From Nocardioides daedukensis (GTDB lineage: Bacteria > Actinomycetota > Actinomycetes > Propionibacteriales > Nocardioidaceae): 64,000 nt of DNA. The DNA is taken from positions 3,534,001-3,598,000 of the forward strand of contig NZ_JACCAA010000001.1 of NCBI RefSeq assembly GCF_013408415.1. Direction: 5' to 3'. The position numbers were made by a program, and so were the translations under genes. Below are positions 32,681-41,698 of the stretch, piece after piece. The stretch's first letter is position 1; each line of letters starts with the position of its first letter. Under the pieces are notes generated by a model. It did no database searches, was not told the origin of the DNA, and saw only the letters and a list, made by a program, of their open reading frames with translations.

Positions 32681-33148
32681 ATGGAGTTGAACGGACTGCC
32701 GGTCCACCCTCTCATCGTGCACTTGGCGGTCGTCATGATCCCCGTCGCGGCGGTGTTGGCCGCCCTCTACGGTGTGGTCAAGTGGCGCTGGGCCCTGCGC
32801 TGGCCAATGGTCGGGACGTCGTTCGCGGCACTCGGCTCGGTGGTGCTCTCGTGGTATTCGGGCAAGGACCTGCTCAAGCGCAAGCCCGAGCTGGAGCAGA
32901 TCATCCAGCCGCACCAGGAGCGCGCGGACATCCTGTTCTGGGTGACCATCGTCTTCGTGGTGATCGTGCTGCTCGCGGCGTTCCTGATGGGCGGCCCGTC
33001 GGGGCTGGTCTCCGGCAAGGGTGCGCGGATGCGTCGTCCGCACATCGTCGAGTGGACCCTGGTCAGCCTGTTGGCGATCTTCGCGCTGATCCTGATCTCG
33101 ATGACCTTCGCCACCGGCGAGCAGGGCGCCCGGCTGGTCTGGGCCTGA
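32681..33148 (+). CDS. DUF2231 membrane protein
   Basis: A 155-aa protein with four predicted transmembrane helices and the GLPVHPLIVHLAV start typical of DUF2231. The HP and H residues in the first helix suggest metal or heme contact, but the function is unknown. TAGGGT (32668-32673) is 7 nt before the ATG, a leaderless start divergent from hisN with both -10 boxes within 42 bp. Confidence 0.85.
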   Translation: MELNGLPVHPLIVHLAVVMIPVAAVLAALYGVVKWRWALRWPMVGTSFAALGSVVLSWYSGKDLLKRKPELEQIIQPHQERADILFWVTIVFVVIVLLAAFLMGGPSGLVSGKGARMRRPHIVEWTLVSLLAIFALILISMTFATGEQGARLVWA

Positions 33149-33188
33149 TCGGTCTGGCCTGACCTGTCTGAGTTGATCGGACGAACGA

Positions 33189-34187
33189 TCAGGGGGACTG
33201 GTCCGGTGCTCCCTCACGTGAGGCGAGCAGCCGGCGGAACGACTCGACCCGCTCCGGGTCGACCTCGCCGTCGGTCATCGCCACGTCGAGTCCGCACTCG
33301 GGCTCGTCCTCACCGTGCGTGCACCCCCGAGGGCAGTCCTCGGTCATCTCGTCGAGGTCCGGGAAGGCCTCGATCAGGTTCTCCGGCTGCACGTGGGCGA
33401 GCCCGAAGGACCGGATGCCCGGAGTGTCGATGATCCAGCCGTCGTCGCCGGGCAGCGGCAGCATGTAGGCCGAGGTGGAGGTGTGCCGGCCACGCCCGGT
33501 CACGGAGTTGACCACGCCCACCTCGCGTTGGGCGGTCGGGACGAGAGCGTTGACCAGGGTGGACTTGCCGACGCCGCTGTGACCGACCAGGACGCTGGTC
33601 TTCCCGGCGAGCACCTGGCGCACCGGCTCGACGTCCCCGCCGCGTTGGGTGACCACCCAGGGCACGCCCAGGGAGCGGTACGTCGACAGCAGGGTCTCCG
33701 GATCGGCCAGGTCGGACTTGGTCAGGCACAGGATCGGCTGCATGCCCGCGTCGTACGCCGCCACCAGAGCCCGGTCGATCAGCCGCGGCCTCGGCTCGGG
33801 GTCGGCCAGAGCCGCGACCACGACGAGCTGGGAGGCGTTGGAGACGATCACCCGCTCGACCGGGTCGTCGTCGTCGGCGGTACGGCGCAGCGTGGTGGAA
33901 CGCTCGTTGACCTCCACGATCCGGGCCAGGCTGCCATCGGCGCCGGAGACGTCCCCGACCACTCGCACCGAGTCACCCACCACGACGCCCTTGCGGCCCA
34001 GCGGGCGCGACTTCATCGCCATCACCTTGCGACCGTCGTAGCGCAGGGTGAACCGGCCACGGTCCACGGTCACCACGACGGCGTCGACGGCATCCTCATG
34101 AGCGGGTCGATCCTTGGTGCGGGGGCGGGTACGCCGCCGCGGCCGGTCATAGTGCTCGATGTCGTGCTCGTGGTAGCGACCGCTCAT
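33189..34187 (-). CDS. rsgA: Ribosome small-subunit GTPase RsgA
   Basis: A 332-aa circularly permuted GTPase acting in 30S maturation. There is an OB-fold domain (about 40-105), then motif order G4 (LTKSD), G1 (GHSGVGKST), G3 (DTPGIRSF), and a C-terminal zinc domain with CPRGCTHGEDEPEC. An Arg/Lys-rich N-terminus (RPRRRTRPRTKDR) is typical of actinobacterial forms. It lies 28 nt downstream of aroA and is probably in the same operon. Confidence 0.94.
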   Translation of the reverse strand: MSGRYHEHDIEHYDRPRRRTRPRTKDRPAHEDAVDAVVVTVDRGRFTLRYDGRKVMAMKSRPLGRKGVVVGDSVRVVGDVSGADGSLARIVEVNERSTTLRRTADDDDPVERVIVSNASQLVVVAALADPEPRPRLIDRALVAAYDAGMQPILCLTKSDLADPETLLSTYRSLGVPWVVTQRGGDVEPVRQVLAGKTSVLVGHSGVGKSTLVNALVPTAQREVGVVNSVTGRGRHTSTSAYMLPLPGDDGWIIDTPGIRSFGLAHVQPENLIEAFPDLDEMTEDCPRGCTHGEDEPECGLDVAMTDGEVDPERVESFRRLLASREGAPDQSP

Positions 34188-34215
34188 CCGGCAGTGCCTC
34201 CCGTGGTGGCGGCGC

Positions 34216-35484
34216 TCATCGCAGGCCCGCCCAGAACTCGGCGAAGTCGGGGAACGTCTTCGCGGTCGTCGCGATGTTCTCGACGAGCACGCCCTCGACC
34301 GCGGCAGCGATGATCACCCCGGCATGGGCCATCCGGTGGTCGGCATAGGTGCGGAAGACGCCGCCGTGCAGCGGAGCGGGCTTGATCGACAAGCCGTCGT
34401 CGTGCTCGGTGACCTCGGCGCCGAGGTTGCCCAGCTCGGTGGCCAGGGCGGCGAGCCGGTCGGTCTCGTGGGCCCGGATGTGCGCGACTCCGCGCAGGTG
34501 GGACGGTGAGTCGGCCAGGGCGCAGAGGGCGGCGACGCACGGCGTCAGCTCGCCCACGTCGTGCAGGTCGATGTCGATCCCCTCGAGTCGCTCCGGACCC
34601 TTCACCGTCAGGCCGTCGTCGCCCAGGGCCACGTGGCAACCCATCCGGGTGAGGATCTCGCGCAGCTCGTTGCCGGCCTGGTGGGTCTCGGCGGGCCAGT
34701 CGCGCACGGTCACCGACCCTCCGGTGACGGCGGCCAGGGCCAGGAAGGGGGCGGCGTTGGAGAGGTCCGGCTCGATCTCGTGGTCCACCGGCGCGATCAG
34801 GCCCGGAGCGACGACCCAGCGGTTGGCGTCCGAGTCGTCGACGTCCACACCGTGCTGGCGCAGCATCGCCACGGTCATCTCGATGTGGGGGAGCGACGGC
34901 ACGGGCTTGCCGTCGTGGCGTACGTCGAGGCCCTGGTCATAGCGGGCGCCGGCGAGCAGGAGCGCCGAGACGAACTGCGAGGACGCGGAGGCGTCGATGA
35001 CCACGGCGCCGCCCTGCACCGAGCCCGACCCGGTGACGGCGAACGGGAGCCGGTCGCCCTCGCTCACGTCCATGCCCAGCGAACGCAGCGCGGTGAGGAT
35101 CTCCCCGACCGGCCGGTTGCGCATGTGCTCGTCGCCGTCGAAGTCGATGGTGCCGGTCGACAGACCGGCCAGCGGTGGCACGAAGCGCATCACGGTCCCG
35201 GCCAGGCCACAGTCGACGGAGGCGTCCCGGTCGAAGGCACGGGGGGTGACGGCCCAGTCGTCGCCGGAGGTGTCCACGTCGGCGCCGAGCGAGGTCAGTG
35301 CTTGTGCCATCAGCAAGGTGTCACGCGAGTGCAGGGCACGGCGTACGACGGAGGGACCTTCGGCCAGTGCGGCCAGGACCAGGGCACGGTTGGTGAGTGA
35401 CTTCGATCCCGGCAGCGAGACGGTGACGTCGACGGGCGCGGTGAAGCGCGGGGCGGGCCAGGGATCGGCGAGAGGGGTGGTCAC
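34216..35484 (-). CDS. aroA: 3-phosphoshikimate 1-carboxyvinyltransferase (EPSP synthase)
   Basis: A 422-aa two-domain enzyme of the shikimate pathway joining shikimate-3-phosphate and phosphoenolpyruvate. [17 protein letters not shown] near residue 25, [10 protein letters not shown] and the [13 protein letters not shown] signature are clear. GTG 35484 is 7 nt after TACCCT (35497-35492), so the mRNA is probably leaderless. rsgA follows. Confidence 0.95.
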   Translation of the reverse strand: MTTPLADPWPAPRFTAPVDVTVSLPGSKSLTNRALVLAALAEGPSVVRRALHSRDTLLMAQALTSLGADVDTSGDDWAVTPRAFDRDASVDCGLAGTVMRFVPPLAGLSTGTIDFDGDEHMRNRPVGEILTALRSLGMDVSEGDRLPFAVTGSGSVQGGAVVIDASASSQFVSALLLAGARYDQGLDVRHDGKPVPSLPHIEMTVAMLRQHGVDVDDSDANRWVVAPGLIAPVDHEIEPDLSNAAPFLALAAVTGGSVTVRDWPAETHQAGNELREILTRMGCHVALGDDGLTVKGPERLEGIDIDLHDVGELTPCVAALCALADSPSHLRGVAHIRAHETDRLAALATELGNLGAEVTEHDDGLSIKPAPLHGGVFRTYADHRMAHAGVIIAAAVEGVLVENIATTAKTFPDFAEFWAGLR

Positions 35485-35511
35485 AGGACGAAGGGTATCG
35501 GCCCCGCGACG

Positions 35512-37152
35512 TCACGGCAGCAGGGCGGATTTCCAGCTGGCGCTGTTGTTGCTGGTGTCGGCGTCGGTGAAGTTGTCCGCGACCACGCTGGCACGGACCG
35601 AGGTGAAGACCTCGAGGACCAGGTCGATCCGCACCGCCGGGTCGGCGGCGGTGACGGGACAGGTGAACTTCGTGGTGAGGCCGACCCGGTCGCACTTCTT
35701 CGAGATGCGACCGAAGGCGAGCAGGTTGCTGTCGATCGTGATCGTGGCGTGGCCGTTGGGCGGGTAGCCGCTCGTCGTGATGTCCAGGCGGGTGCCGAAG
35801 GTGTGGCGCGTCTTGGCAATCGACAGCTTCAGGTCGTGGGTGACCGGCGGTTCGGTGGGCGCGGTCGGGGACGGCTCCGGCTCGGGTGGGGTGTCGGTGG
35901 GTGCCGGGCTGGGGTCGGCCGGTGCTGTCGGTGTCGGGTCAGTTGAGGTCGGGTCCGATGTCGGCTCGGTCGGACCCGGGGCGTCCAGCGTCGGGTCGGT
36001 CGAGGGTGAGTCCGTCGGGGTCGTGCCCATCGGCGGCGCGAGCAACGGCGCGGGCACCGGTGCCTCGGAGAGCGGGTTGGGCGACGGCGAGGACGGTGCG
36101 GTGGGCACAGGGTCCGTGGCCTGACCGGTGACCTGCTCCGCGGTCTTGGCGGGAGCCGGCTCGGCGCTGCGGACGATGCCGGCAGGGGGCGAGCCGGCGG
36201 TCTGCGGGGAGTCGTCACCCGTCGTGATCGCGACGACACTCACCCCGGCAACCGCGGTGACGGCCGCGACCGAGCCGACGGCAGCGGCCTGCGTGTTGGC
36301 CAGCACGAGGTCTTTCGCCCGGCCGAACAGGAGCAGCAGGCCGCCCTTGGCGGCCAGCGTGCCACCTGCGCCGGCAAGGTAGGTCGTCCCGGCCACGCTG
36401 CCGAGCAGCAGCGGCGCCAGCAGGGCGCCGAGGTTGGAGTTGACCTCGGTCAGCTCGAGATAGATCGCCATGCACGGTCGGCACTCGTCCAGGTGCTTCT
36501 CGACCTTGCCGGCGTCGCGCTTGGAGAGCCCATTGCGGACGTAGCCACCCAGGTGTTCGTGCGTCCAGCGGCACTGCGCGTCCTCGAGCTCCACGGCGTG
36601 CGAGTTGAGGAACGCCTGGCGCAAGCCTTCACGTGCGCGATAGGCGAGCGCGGAGACCGAGTTGGCGCTCATCCCGAGCAGGGTCGCGACCTCGGCCGGC
36701 TTGTGGCCCTCGACCTCGGTGTGCCAGAGCACCAACTGCCAGCGCTCGGGCAGGGAGGCGAACGCCTTGGCGGCGGCCGCGTTCTCGAAGCCCTCGACGG
36801 CGGTGTCGCGGAACGGCACGCCGGGATCGAAGGGTTCGAGGTCGCCGGTGGTGTGCAGCTTGCTGGTGGAGCGGATGCGGTCGATGTGCAGGCGGCGTAC
36901 GGCGGTCAGCAGGTAGGCGCGGAAGGCCAGGTCGGGCCCGCGACCGTCCTGGAGCACCTTGAGCACCTTGGCGAACGCATCCGAGACGAGGTCGTCGGCA
37001 TCGGAGTGGTTGGTCAGTTGCCTGGCCAACCGGCGGGCGGCGTCGACGTGGCGCTCGAAGAGGTCGCCATATGCGGACAGGTCGCCACCCCGGACGGCCG
37101 AGATGAGCTCGGCGTCGCCCGGACCGTCGATCTCGGCAAGCGTGGTGGTCAC
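35512..37152 (-). CDS. ECF sigma factor fused to a zinc-type anti-sigma and an extracytoplasmic domain
   Basis: A 546-aa fusion. Residues 15-95 are sigma region 2 (DADDLVSDAFAKVLK) and 125-185 region 4 (SLPERWQLVLWHTEVEG, then LGMSANSVSALAYRAREGL). Next comes an anti-sigma zinc motif H220-X3-C224-X2-C227, two transmembrane helices (about 241-262 and 286-309), a Pro/Thr/Ser-rich linker (315-440) and an extracytoplasmic beta domain (440-546) like CARDB/DUF11 (FTDADTSNNSASW). Such membrane-tethered sigma factors are known in actinobacteria (ECF52/53-like). Release probably needs proteolysis. GTG 37152 gives the best N-terminus; TTG 37200 is possible. It is divergent from the gene at 37314. Confidence 0.82.
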   Translation of the reverse strand: MTTTLAEIDGPGDAELISAVRGGDLSAYGDLFERHVDAARRLARQLTNHSDADDLVSDAFAKVLKVLQDGRGPDLAFRAYLLTAVRRLHIDRIRSTSKLHTTGDLEPFDPGVPFRDTAVEGFENAAAAKAFASLPERWQLVLWHTEVEGHKPAEVATLLGMSANSVSALAYRAREGLRQAFLNSHAVELEDAQCRWTHEHLGGYVRNGLSKRDAGKVEKHLDECRPCMAIYLELTEVNSNLGALLAPLLLGSVAGTTYLAGAGGTLAAKGGLLLLFGRAKDLVLANTQAAAVGSVAAVTAVAGVSVVAITTGDDSPQTAGSPPAGIVRSAEPAPAKTAEQVTGQATDPVPTAPSSPSPNPLSEAPVPAPLLAPPMGTTPTDSPSTDPTLDAPGPTEPTSDPTSTDPTPTAPADPSPAPTDTPPEPEPSPTAPTEPPVTHDLKLSIAKTRHTFGTRLDITTSGYPPNGHATITIDSNLLAFGRISKKCDRVGLTTKFTCPVTAADPAVRIDLVLEVFTSVRASVVADNFTDADTSNNSASWKSALLP

Positions 37153-37313
37153 AGAGCATCCAACGATCAAGTGGGCAAAAGATGACGTTTTGTCGATCAA
37201 TCGTGGCGAGGTACCCGAGGTGACCGAAAAGAATTCCTGGGAATCGCGTCATGGTTCCCACCTGGGCCCGTTCCATTGCTGCACGTGGGAGCACGACACC
37301 GAGGGGAGCAGCC

Positions 37314-38030
37314 GTGGGTTTCTTTGCGACAAGAGCGCGAAAGGACGACACGGCGGGTCCCGAGGCAGGGAAGGAACTGCAGGAGAGCGTACGGCGGGGG
37401 TTGCCGGCGCACTTCGAAGCAGTGGGGGAGGCCCTCGCCTCGGGATCGGGCTCCATCGAAGCGTGTGAGGTGGCCGGGAGCAGGCTCGCGCAGGATGGTG
37501 CGTCGCTCGACGACGCCCTCGAGGCGCTGAACCGGACAGCGCTCGCGGTGACGGGCTCGGAGCCGGTCTTCGCCGACGTACGCGCACTGTCGATGGCGTG
37601 GAGCGAGTCGACGCTCGCCTATCTGCACCAGCTCAGCTGCGAGGACCCGATGACCGGACTGGCCAGCCTGGCCCACATCCGCAGCCGGCTCAGCGAGCTC
37701 TACCGCGGTGCCCACTCTGTCGACAAGACCCATGCCCTGGTCGTCCTCGACCTGCCGAACGACCCGGTCGGCGGCGACTCCTTCACCCGCGCGATGCGTC
37801 TGGTCCGGCTCGGCGAGGTGGCGCGCACGGTCTTCGCCGGCTCCGAGACGATCGGACGCTCGGGCAGCCAGCGGGTCGTGGTGATCGCCGAACGTGACGG
37901 CCGCCTCGGCAGACGGGTCGCGCTGCTGCGCAAGCTGGTGTCCTCGGAGCCCACGCGGCTCTGGATCGAGGGGCTGCCGCAGACCGACGAGGCCGCGGCC
38001 CTCCTGCTCGACGAGCTCTGCCGGCGCTGA
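37314..38030 (+). CDS. Degenerate GGDEF-like protein
   Basis: A 238-aa protein. The N-terminal 100 residues are helical. Then LSCEDPMTGLASLAHIRSRL, the usual opening of a GGDEF (diguanylate cyclase) domain, starts near residue 107, but the GGDEF active-site loop itself is absent. It is probably a catalytically dead signalling or regulatory protein. GTG 37314 has GGGGAG 6 nt upstream. It is divergent from the fused sigma factor. Confidence 0.65.
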   Translation: MGFFATRARKDDTAGPEAGKELQESVRRGLPAHFEAVGEALASGSGSIEACEVAGSRLAQDGASLDDALEALNRTALAVTGSEPVFADVRALSMAWSESTLAYLHQLSCEDPMTGLASLAHIRSRLSELYRGAHSVDKTHALVVLDLPNDPVGGDSFTRAMRLVRLGEVARTVFAGSETIGRSGSQRVVVIAERDGRLGRRVALLRKLVSSEPTRLWIEGLPQTDEAAALLLDELCRR

Positions 38031-38076
38031 CCCGCGAGCCGCAGGTCTGGTCAGGGGCACCTCTAGGCTGTGTCAC

Positions 38077-38829
38077 ATGTGCGGCCGCTATGCATCCTCA
38101 CGCCAACCCGAGGACCTGATCGAGGAGTTCGAGGTCGAGGAGGCGCTGATCCCTGCGCCACTCGAGCCGGACTTCAACGTCGCGCCGACCAAGGAGGTCT
38201 ACGCGGTCCTCGAGCGGCCGGCGAAACAAGAGCGACCGCAGCAGCGTCAGCTGCGGGTCCTCAACTGGGGCCTGATCCCGTCGTGGGCCAAGGAAGCCTC
38301 GATCGGGAACCGGATGATCAATGCCCGGATGGAGACCGTCGCGGAGAAGCCGGCCTATCGGCGGGCGTTCGCTGCGCGTCGCTGCCTGCTGCCGGCCGAT
38401 GGCTACTTCGAGTGGTACCCGACCCAGCAGGTCGGCAAGAACGGGAAGCCGAAGAAGCAGCCGTTCTTCATCCGTCCACGCGACAACGGCGTGCTGGCCA
38501 TGGCCGGGCTCTATGAGATCTGGCGCGACCCGAGCCTGCCCGAGGATCACCCGAGCCCGTTCCGGTGGACCTGCACGGTGATCACCACCGACGCCGAGGA
38601 CGACCTCGGCCACATCCACGACCGGATGCCGCTGATGGTGCCGACCGAGCGGTGGACTGACTGGCTCGATCCGACCACCCGCGGCGCCGAGCTGCTGGAC
38701 CTGCTCGAGCCGGCAGCGCCCGGGCGGCTCGAGGCCTACCCGGTCTCGGCGATGGTCAGCAACGTGCGCAACAACGGACCCGAGCTCATCGAGCCGCTGC
38801 CGATCGACGACCTGCCCCGGGAGCACTGA
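38077..38829 (+). CDS. SOS response-associated peptidase (SRAP/HMCES)
   Basis: A 250-aa protein that forms a covalent thiazolidine link to abasic sites in single-stranded DNA. Catalytic Cys2 (MCGRYA), Asn in DFNVAPT, Glu in DGYFEW and His in HIHDRMP are all present. TAGGCT (38064-38069) is 7 nt before the ATG, a leaderless start. That also leaves Cys at position 2, as required after removal of Met. The next gene overlaps by 1 nt. Confidence 0.94.
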   Translation: MCGRYASSRQPEDLIEEFEVEEALIPAPLEPDFNVAPTKEVYAVLERPAKQERPQQRQLRVLNWGLIPSWAKEASIGNRMINARMETVAEKPAYRRAFAARRCLLPADGYFEWYPTQQVGKNGKPKKQPFFIRPRDNGVLAMAGLYEIWRDPSLPEDHPSPFRWTCTVITTDAEDDLGHIHDRMPLMVPTERWTDWLDPTTRGAELLDLLEPAAPGRLEAYPVSAMVSNVRNNGPELIEPLPIDDLPREH

Positions 38830-39464
38830 TGGCCACCGCCACGAAGATGATCGAGACCCCGCACGGACCGGGCCGTCTGGTCTCCTCGCGTGCGCGCAAC
38901 CCGATCGCGACCCTGCTGCTCAGCCACGGCGCCGGCGCCGGGATCGACACCCACGACCTCGAGGCGCTCGCCCGCGACCTGCCCGGGCAGGGCATCACCG
39001 TGCACCGCTTCGAGCAGCCGTGGCGGGTGTCCGGACGCAAGGTGGCCACGCCGCCTCCCACGCTCGATGTCGGCCTGACCGCGGCGGCCAAGGCGACCCG
39101 ACCGCGTACGCCGCTGGTGGTCGGCGGACGCTCGGCAGGTGCCCGTTCGGCCGCGCGCTGTGCGAGCGACCTCGGGGCCGCCGGCGTACTCGCGCTGTCC
39201 TTCCCGCTGCACCCGCCCGGCAAGCCGGAGAAGTCCCGGTTGCACGAGCTGGAAGGCGCCGGGGTGCCGACGCTGGTGGTGCAGGGGGAGCGTGACCCGA
39301 TGGGCACTCCGCCGGAGTTCCCCGAGGGCACCAACCTGGTCGAGGTGCCCGCGGCCGACCACTCGCTGCGGGTCGCCAAGAGCGCGCCGTTGAGCCTCGA
39401 GGAGGTCTCGGCCCTGGTGGTCGAGGCGACCCTGGAATGGATCGTCCGGGTGATCGCGCGCTGA
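38829..39464 (+). CDS. Alpha/beta hydrolase (TEX30/KANL3-like)
   Basis: A 211-aa alpha/beta hydrolase: LLLSHGAGAGIDT (oxyanion region), nucleophile GGRSAGAR, Asp in QGERDPMGTP and His in PAADHSL. The substrate is unknown. The start overlaps the SRAP stop (TGATG), so it is co-translated. Confidence 0.88.
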   Translation: MATATKMIETPHGPGRLVSSRARNPIATLLLSHGAGAGIDTHDLEALARDLPGQGITVHRFEQPWRVSGRKVATPPPTLDVGLTAAAKATRPRTPLVVGGRSAGARSAARCASDLGAAGVLALSFPLHPPGKPEKSRLHELEGAGVPTLVVQGERDPMGTPPEFPEGTNLVEVPAADHSLRVAKSAPLSLEEVSALVVEATLEWIVRVIAR

Positions 39465-39491
39465 GCGTGGTGCGTGAACCTGGGTCGGCGC

Positions 39492-39518
39492 GGGAATGGT
39501 TTTCCCACCAGTCGCGTT
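39492..39518 (+). promoter_or_regulatory. SigR-type autoregulatory promoter
   Basis: GGGAAT (39492-39497), 18 nt, then GTT (39516-39518) matches the SigR consensus. It lies 57 nt before the sigR start, so SigR probably activates its own operon, as in Streptomyces. A second -10-like TAGGCT (39562-39567) lies closer to the start. Confidence 0.75.
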
Positions 39519-39575
39519 GAGTAGGACATGCTCGACCTACTCGATCGTCCGACTTCCCCGCTAGGCTGGGAGGCG

Positions 39576-40217
39576 ATGACTGAATCCCTGACCGGTGATC
39601 TCGACATGAGTGACTTCGACATCGCCAACGAGTCCGACGCAGAGCGTTCGCTGCGGTTCGAGCGAGACGCCCTGCCCTTCCTCGACCAGCTCTACGGCGC
39701 GGCCATGCGGATGACCCGCAACCCGGCCGATGCCGAGGACCTGGTCCAGGAGACCTTCGCGAAGGCGTTCAGCGCCTTCCACCAGTACAAGCCCGGCACG
39801 AACTTGAAGGCCTGGCTCTACCGGATCCTCACCAACACGTTCATCAACAACTATCGCAAGAAGCAGCGTCAGCCGCAGCAGTCGATGGCCGAGGACGTCG
39901 AGGACTGGCAGTTGGCACGGGCCGAGTCGCACACGTCGACCGGCTTGAAGTCCGCGGAGATGGAAGCCCTCGAACATCTCCCCGACTCGCAGGTCAAGGA
40001 CGCTCTGCAGCGTCTGCCCGAGGAGTTCCGCCTCGCGGTCTATCTCGCAGATGTCGAGGGATTCCCCTACAAGGAGATCGCGGAGATCATGGAAACTCCG
40101 ATCGGGACCGTGATGTCCCGTCTGCACCGTGGGCGTCGCCAGTTGCGCGAGATGCTCTCCGACTATGTGCGTGAGAACTCCGTGCTGCGCATCGACGGAG
40201 AGGGTGACGAGTCGTGA
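39576..40217 (+). CDS. sigR: Thiol-oxidative stress sigma factor SigR/SigH
   Basis: A 213-aa ECF sigma factor. Region 2 is [22 protein letters not shown] and VQETFAKAF; region 4 is [20 protein letters not shown] and [14 protein letters not shown]. Sequence and the following rsrA gene identify the SigR/SigH (ECF12) type, which controls thioredoxin and mycothiol systems. ATG 39576 has GGGAGG just upstream; ATG 39606 is an internal alternative. It overlaps rsrA by 4 nt (GTGA). Confidence 0.95.
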   Translation: MTESLTGDLDMSDFDIANESDAERSLRFERDALPFLDQLYGAAMRMTRNPADAEDLVQETFAKAFSAFHQYKPGTNLKAWLYRILTNTFINNYRKKQRQPQQSMAEDVEDWQLARAESHTSTGLKSAEMEALEHLPDSQVKDALQRLPEEFRLAVYLADVEGFPYKEIAEIMETPIGTVMSRLHRGRRQLREMLSDYVRENSVLRIDGEGDES

Positions 40218-40483
40218 GCGAAGAGACCTTTCCCCGCGGCGAGGACTGTGCCGACTTCATCGAGCGCATCGTCTACCTCATCGACAACGAGCTCGAGGAG
40301 GGCGACTGCACCGTCGTGCGTGCCCACCTCGAGGAGTGCGGGCCGTGCCTGCGCAAATATGACCTCGAGCGCACCGTGAAGGCCGTCGTCGCCCGATCCT
40401 GCGCCGAGTCCGCCCCGGTGGGCCTGCGTGATCGAGTCCTGGTGCAGCTGCGTCAGGTGCAGGTCGAGATCACCGAACGCTGA
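40214..40483 (+). CDS. rsrA: Redox-sensing anti-sigma factor RsrA/RshA
   Basis: An 89-aa zinc anti-sigma factor: C12, H38-X3-C42-X2-C45 form the zinc site, with C32 and C63 as further cysteines for disulfide formation. Oxidation releases zinc and frees SigR. It starts at GTG 40214, overlapping the sigR stop. Confidence 0.94.
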   Translation: MSEETFPRGEDCADFIERIVYLIDNELEEGDCTVVRAHLEECGPCLRKYDLERTVKAVVARSCAESAPVGLRDRVLVQLRQVQVEITER

Positions 40484-40558
40484 GATCGACGGGCCCGATT
40501 CGCGGCGAACCCGCGTTTCCTGCGACAATGGCCGCCGCAGATCTCACAGGAGGACACC

Positions 40559-40633
40559 ATGGGCAAGACTGGCCGCAAGCGCCGCGCTCGTAAGAAGAAG
40601 GGCGCAAACCACGGCAAGCGCCCCAACGCCTGA
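40559..40633 (+). CDS. 50S ribosomal protein bL37
   Basis: A 24-residue basic peptide, MGKTGRKRRARKKKGANHGK then RPNA. The ANHGKRPNA end matches bL37 from mycobacterial ribosome structures. ACAGGAGGACACC before the ATG is a strong ribosome site. It sits directly behind sigR-rsrA, so it may share redox-controlled transcripts, and is closed by the terminator at 40649. Confidence 0.9.
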   Translation: MGKTGRKRRARKKKGANHGKRPNA

Positions 40634-40648
40634 TCATCAGTCGTTGAC

Positions 40649-40690
40649 GAAGCCCCCTCGCTCCTCGGAGTAAGGGGGCTTCTTCGTTTC
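40649..40690 (+). terminator. Intrinsic terminator of the sigR-rsrA-bL37 unit
   Basis: GAAGCCCCCT (40649-40658) pairs with AGGGGGCTTC (40673-40682); the loop is 14 nt and TTCGTTT follows. Confidence 0.85.
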
Positions 40691-40728
40691 CTTTGGTGGC
40701 TCGGACCTGGGTGCGCGAGACTCGGTCC

Positions 40729-41100
40729 ATGACCACTCCCGAGCTGGCCGCCACCCGCACCTTCACCGTCACCGATCAGGACACCGCGCTCGCGGTCGGC
40801 TCCGGTTCGTTGCGGGTGCTCGGCACGCCGCGCCTGCTGGCCTGGTGCGAGGCAGTCACCTGTGAGGCGATCGCTCCCGCAGTCGGTGAGGGCAAGACCT
40901 CGGTGGGCACCCGGATCTCGCTGGAGCACCTCGGTGCGAGCGCGGTCGGCCGGCAGATCGACGTCGACGCAGGCGCGTCGTACGTCGACGGGCGGCTGGT
41001 CCGGTTCGCCGTCTCGGCGCGGATGGACGGCAAGCTGGTCGGCAACGGCGAGGTGACCCGGGTGATCGTCGATGTAGAGAAGTTCATGTCGCGTCTGTGA
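40729..41100 (+). CDS. Thioesterase family protein (hotdog fold)
   Basis: A 123-aa hotdog-fold protein like fluoroacetyl-CoA thioesterase: GSLRVLGTPRLLAWCEAVTC, SVGTRISLEHLGAS and GNGEVTRVIVD. The Cys/Thr/His active-site pattern of FlK is partly visible. The substrate is unknown. GAGACT lies 6 nt before the ATG as a possible -10. Confidence 0.82.
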   Translation: MTTPELAATRTFTVTDQDTALAVGSGSLRVLGTPRLLAWCEAVTCEAIAPAVGEGKTSVGTRISLEHLGASAVGRQIDVDAGASYVDGRLVRFAVSARMDGKLVGNGEVTRVIVDVEKFMSRL

Positions 41101-41197
41101 AGAGGACGATCGAGCACGATGGAACCCCGGCGCGCCCCTGACGCGTCTGCCAGAGTGAGGACCACGCCAACCGGGCGGGCCGATCGGGGACGGTGGC

Positions 41198-41698
41198 ATG
41201 GGGCGCGACGACGAGTTCAGTGAGTACGTCGCCTCGCGCTGGACACGACTCGTGCGCTCGGCCGTGCTGTTGGGCTGCTCGCCCGCTGAGGCTGAGGACA
41301 TCACCCAGACGGCGCTGACCAAGTGCCTGGTGCACTGGTCGAAGGTGCAGCGAGCCGATGACCGTGACGCCTATGTTCACCGGGTGCTGGTGAACACGTT
41401 CACCTCCGAGCGGCGTCGTCGTTGGACGGGTGAGCGGCCGGTTCAGGTGTTGCCCGACGACGGCACTCCCGATGGCACCGACGCGGTGGACACTGCCGAC
41501 GCGATGCAGCGTTCCCTGGCCAGACTCAGCGCCGACCAGCGGGCCGTGGTGGTGCTGCGGTTCTATGCGCACCTGTCGGAGCAGCATACGGCTGCCGCGC
41601 TCGACGTACCGGTCGGCACCGTGAAGAGCCGCCTCTCCCGGGCGTTGAAGGTCCTCGCCGAAGACCCCCACCTGAGCGAACTGCGAGGCACGTCATGA
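41198..41698 (+). CDS. ECF sigma factor, SigE-like (SACE) family
   Basis: A 166-aa ECF sigma factor. Region 2 is FSEYVASRWTRLVRSAVLLG and EAEDITQTAL; region 4 is LSADQRAVVVLRFYAHLS and VPVGTVKSRLSRAL. This short type is frequent in actinobacteria and is normally followed by a membrane partner, as here: its stop overlaps the next start (ATGA). The partner is unusual, with PASTA domains, so cell-wall signals may control it. Confidence 0.9.
   Translation: MGRDDEFSEYVASRWTRLVRSAVLLGCSPAEAEDITQTALTKCLVHWSKVQRADDRDAYVHRVLVNTFTSERRRRWTGERPVQVLPDDGTPDGTDAVDTADAMQRSLARLSADQRAVVVLRFYAHLSEQHTAAALDVPVGTVKSRLSRALKVLAEDPHLSELRGTS

Noticed and set aside
37239..37272. GGGAAT ... GTT as a third SigR promoter
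   Set aside because: The spacing is about 25 nt, not 18-19.
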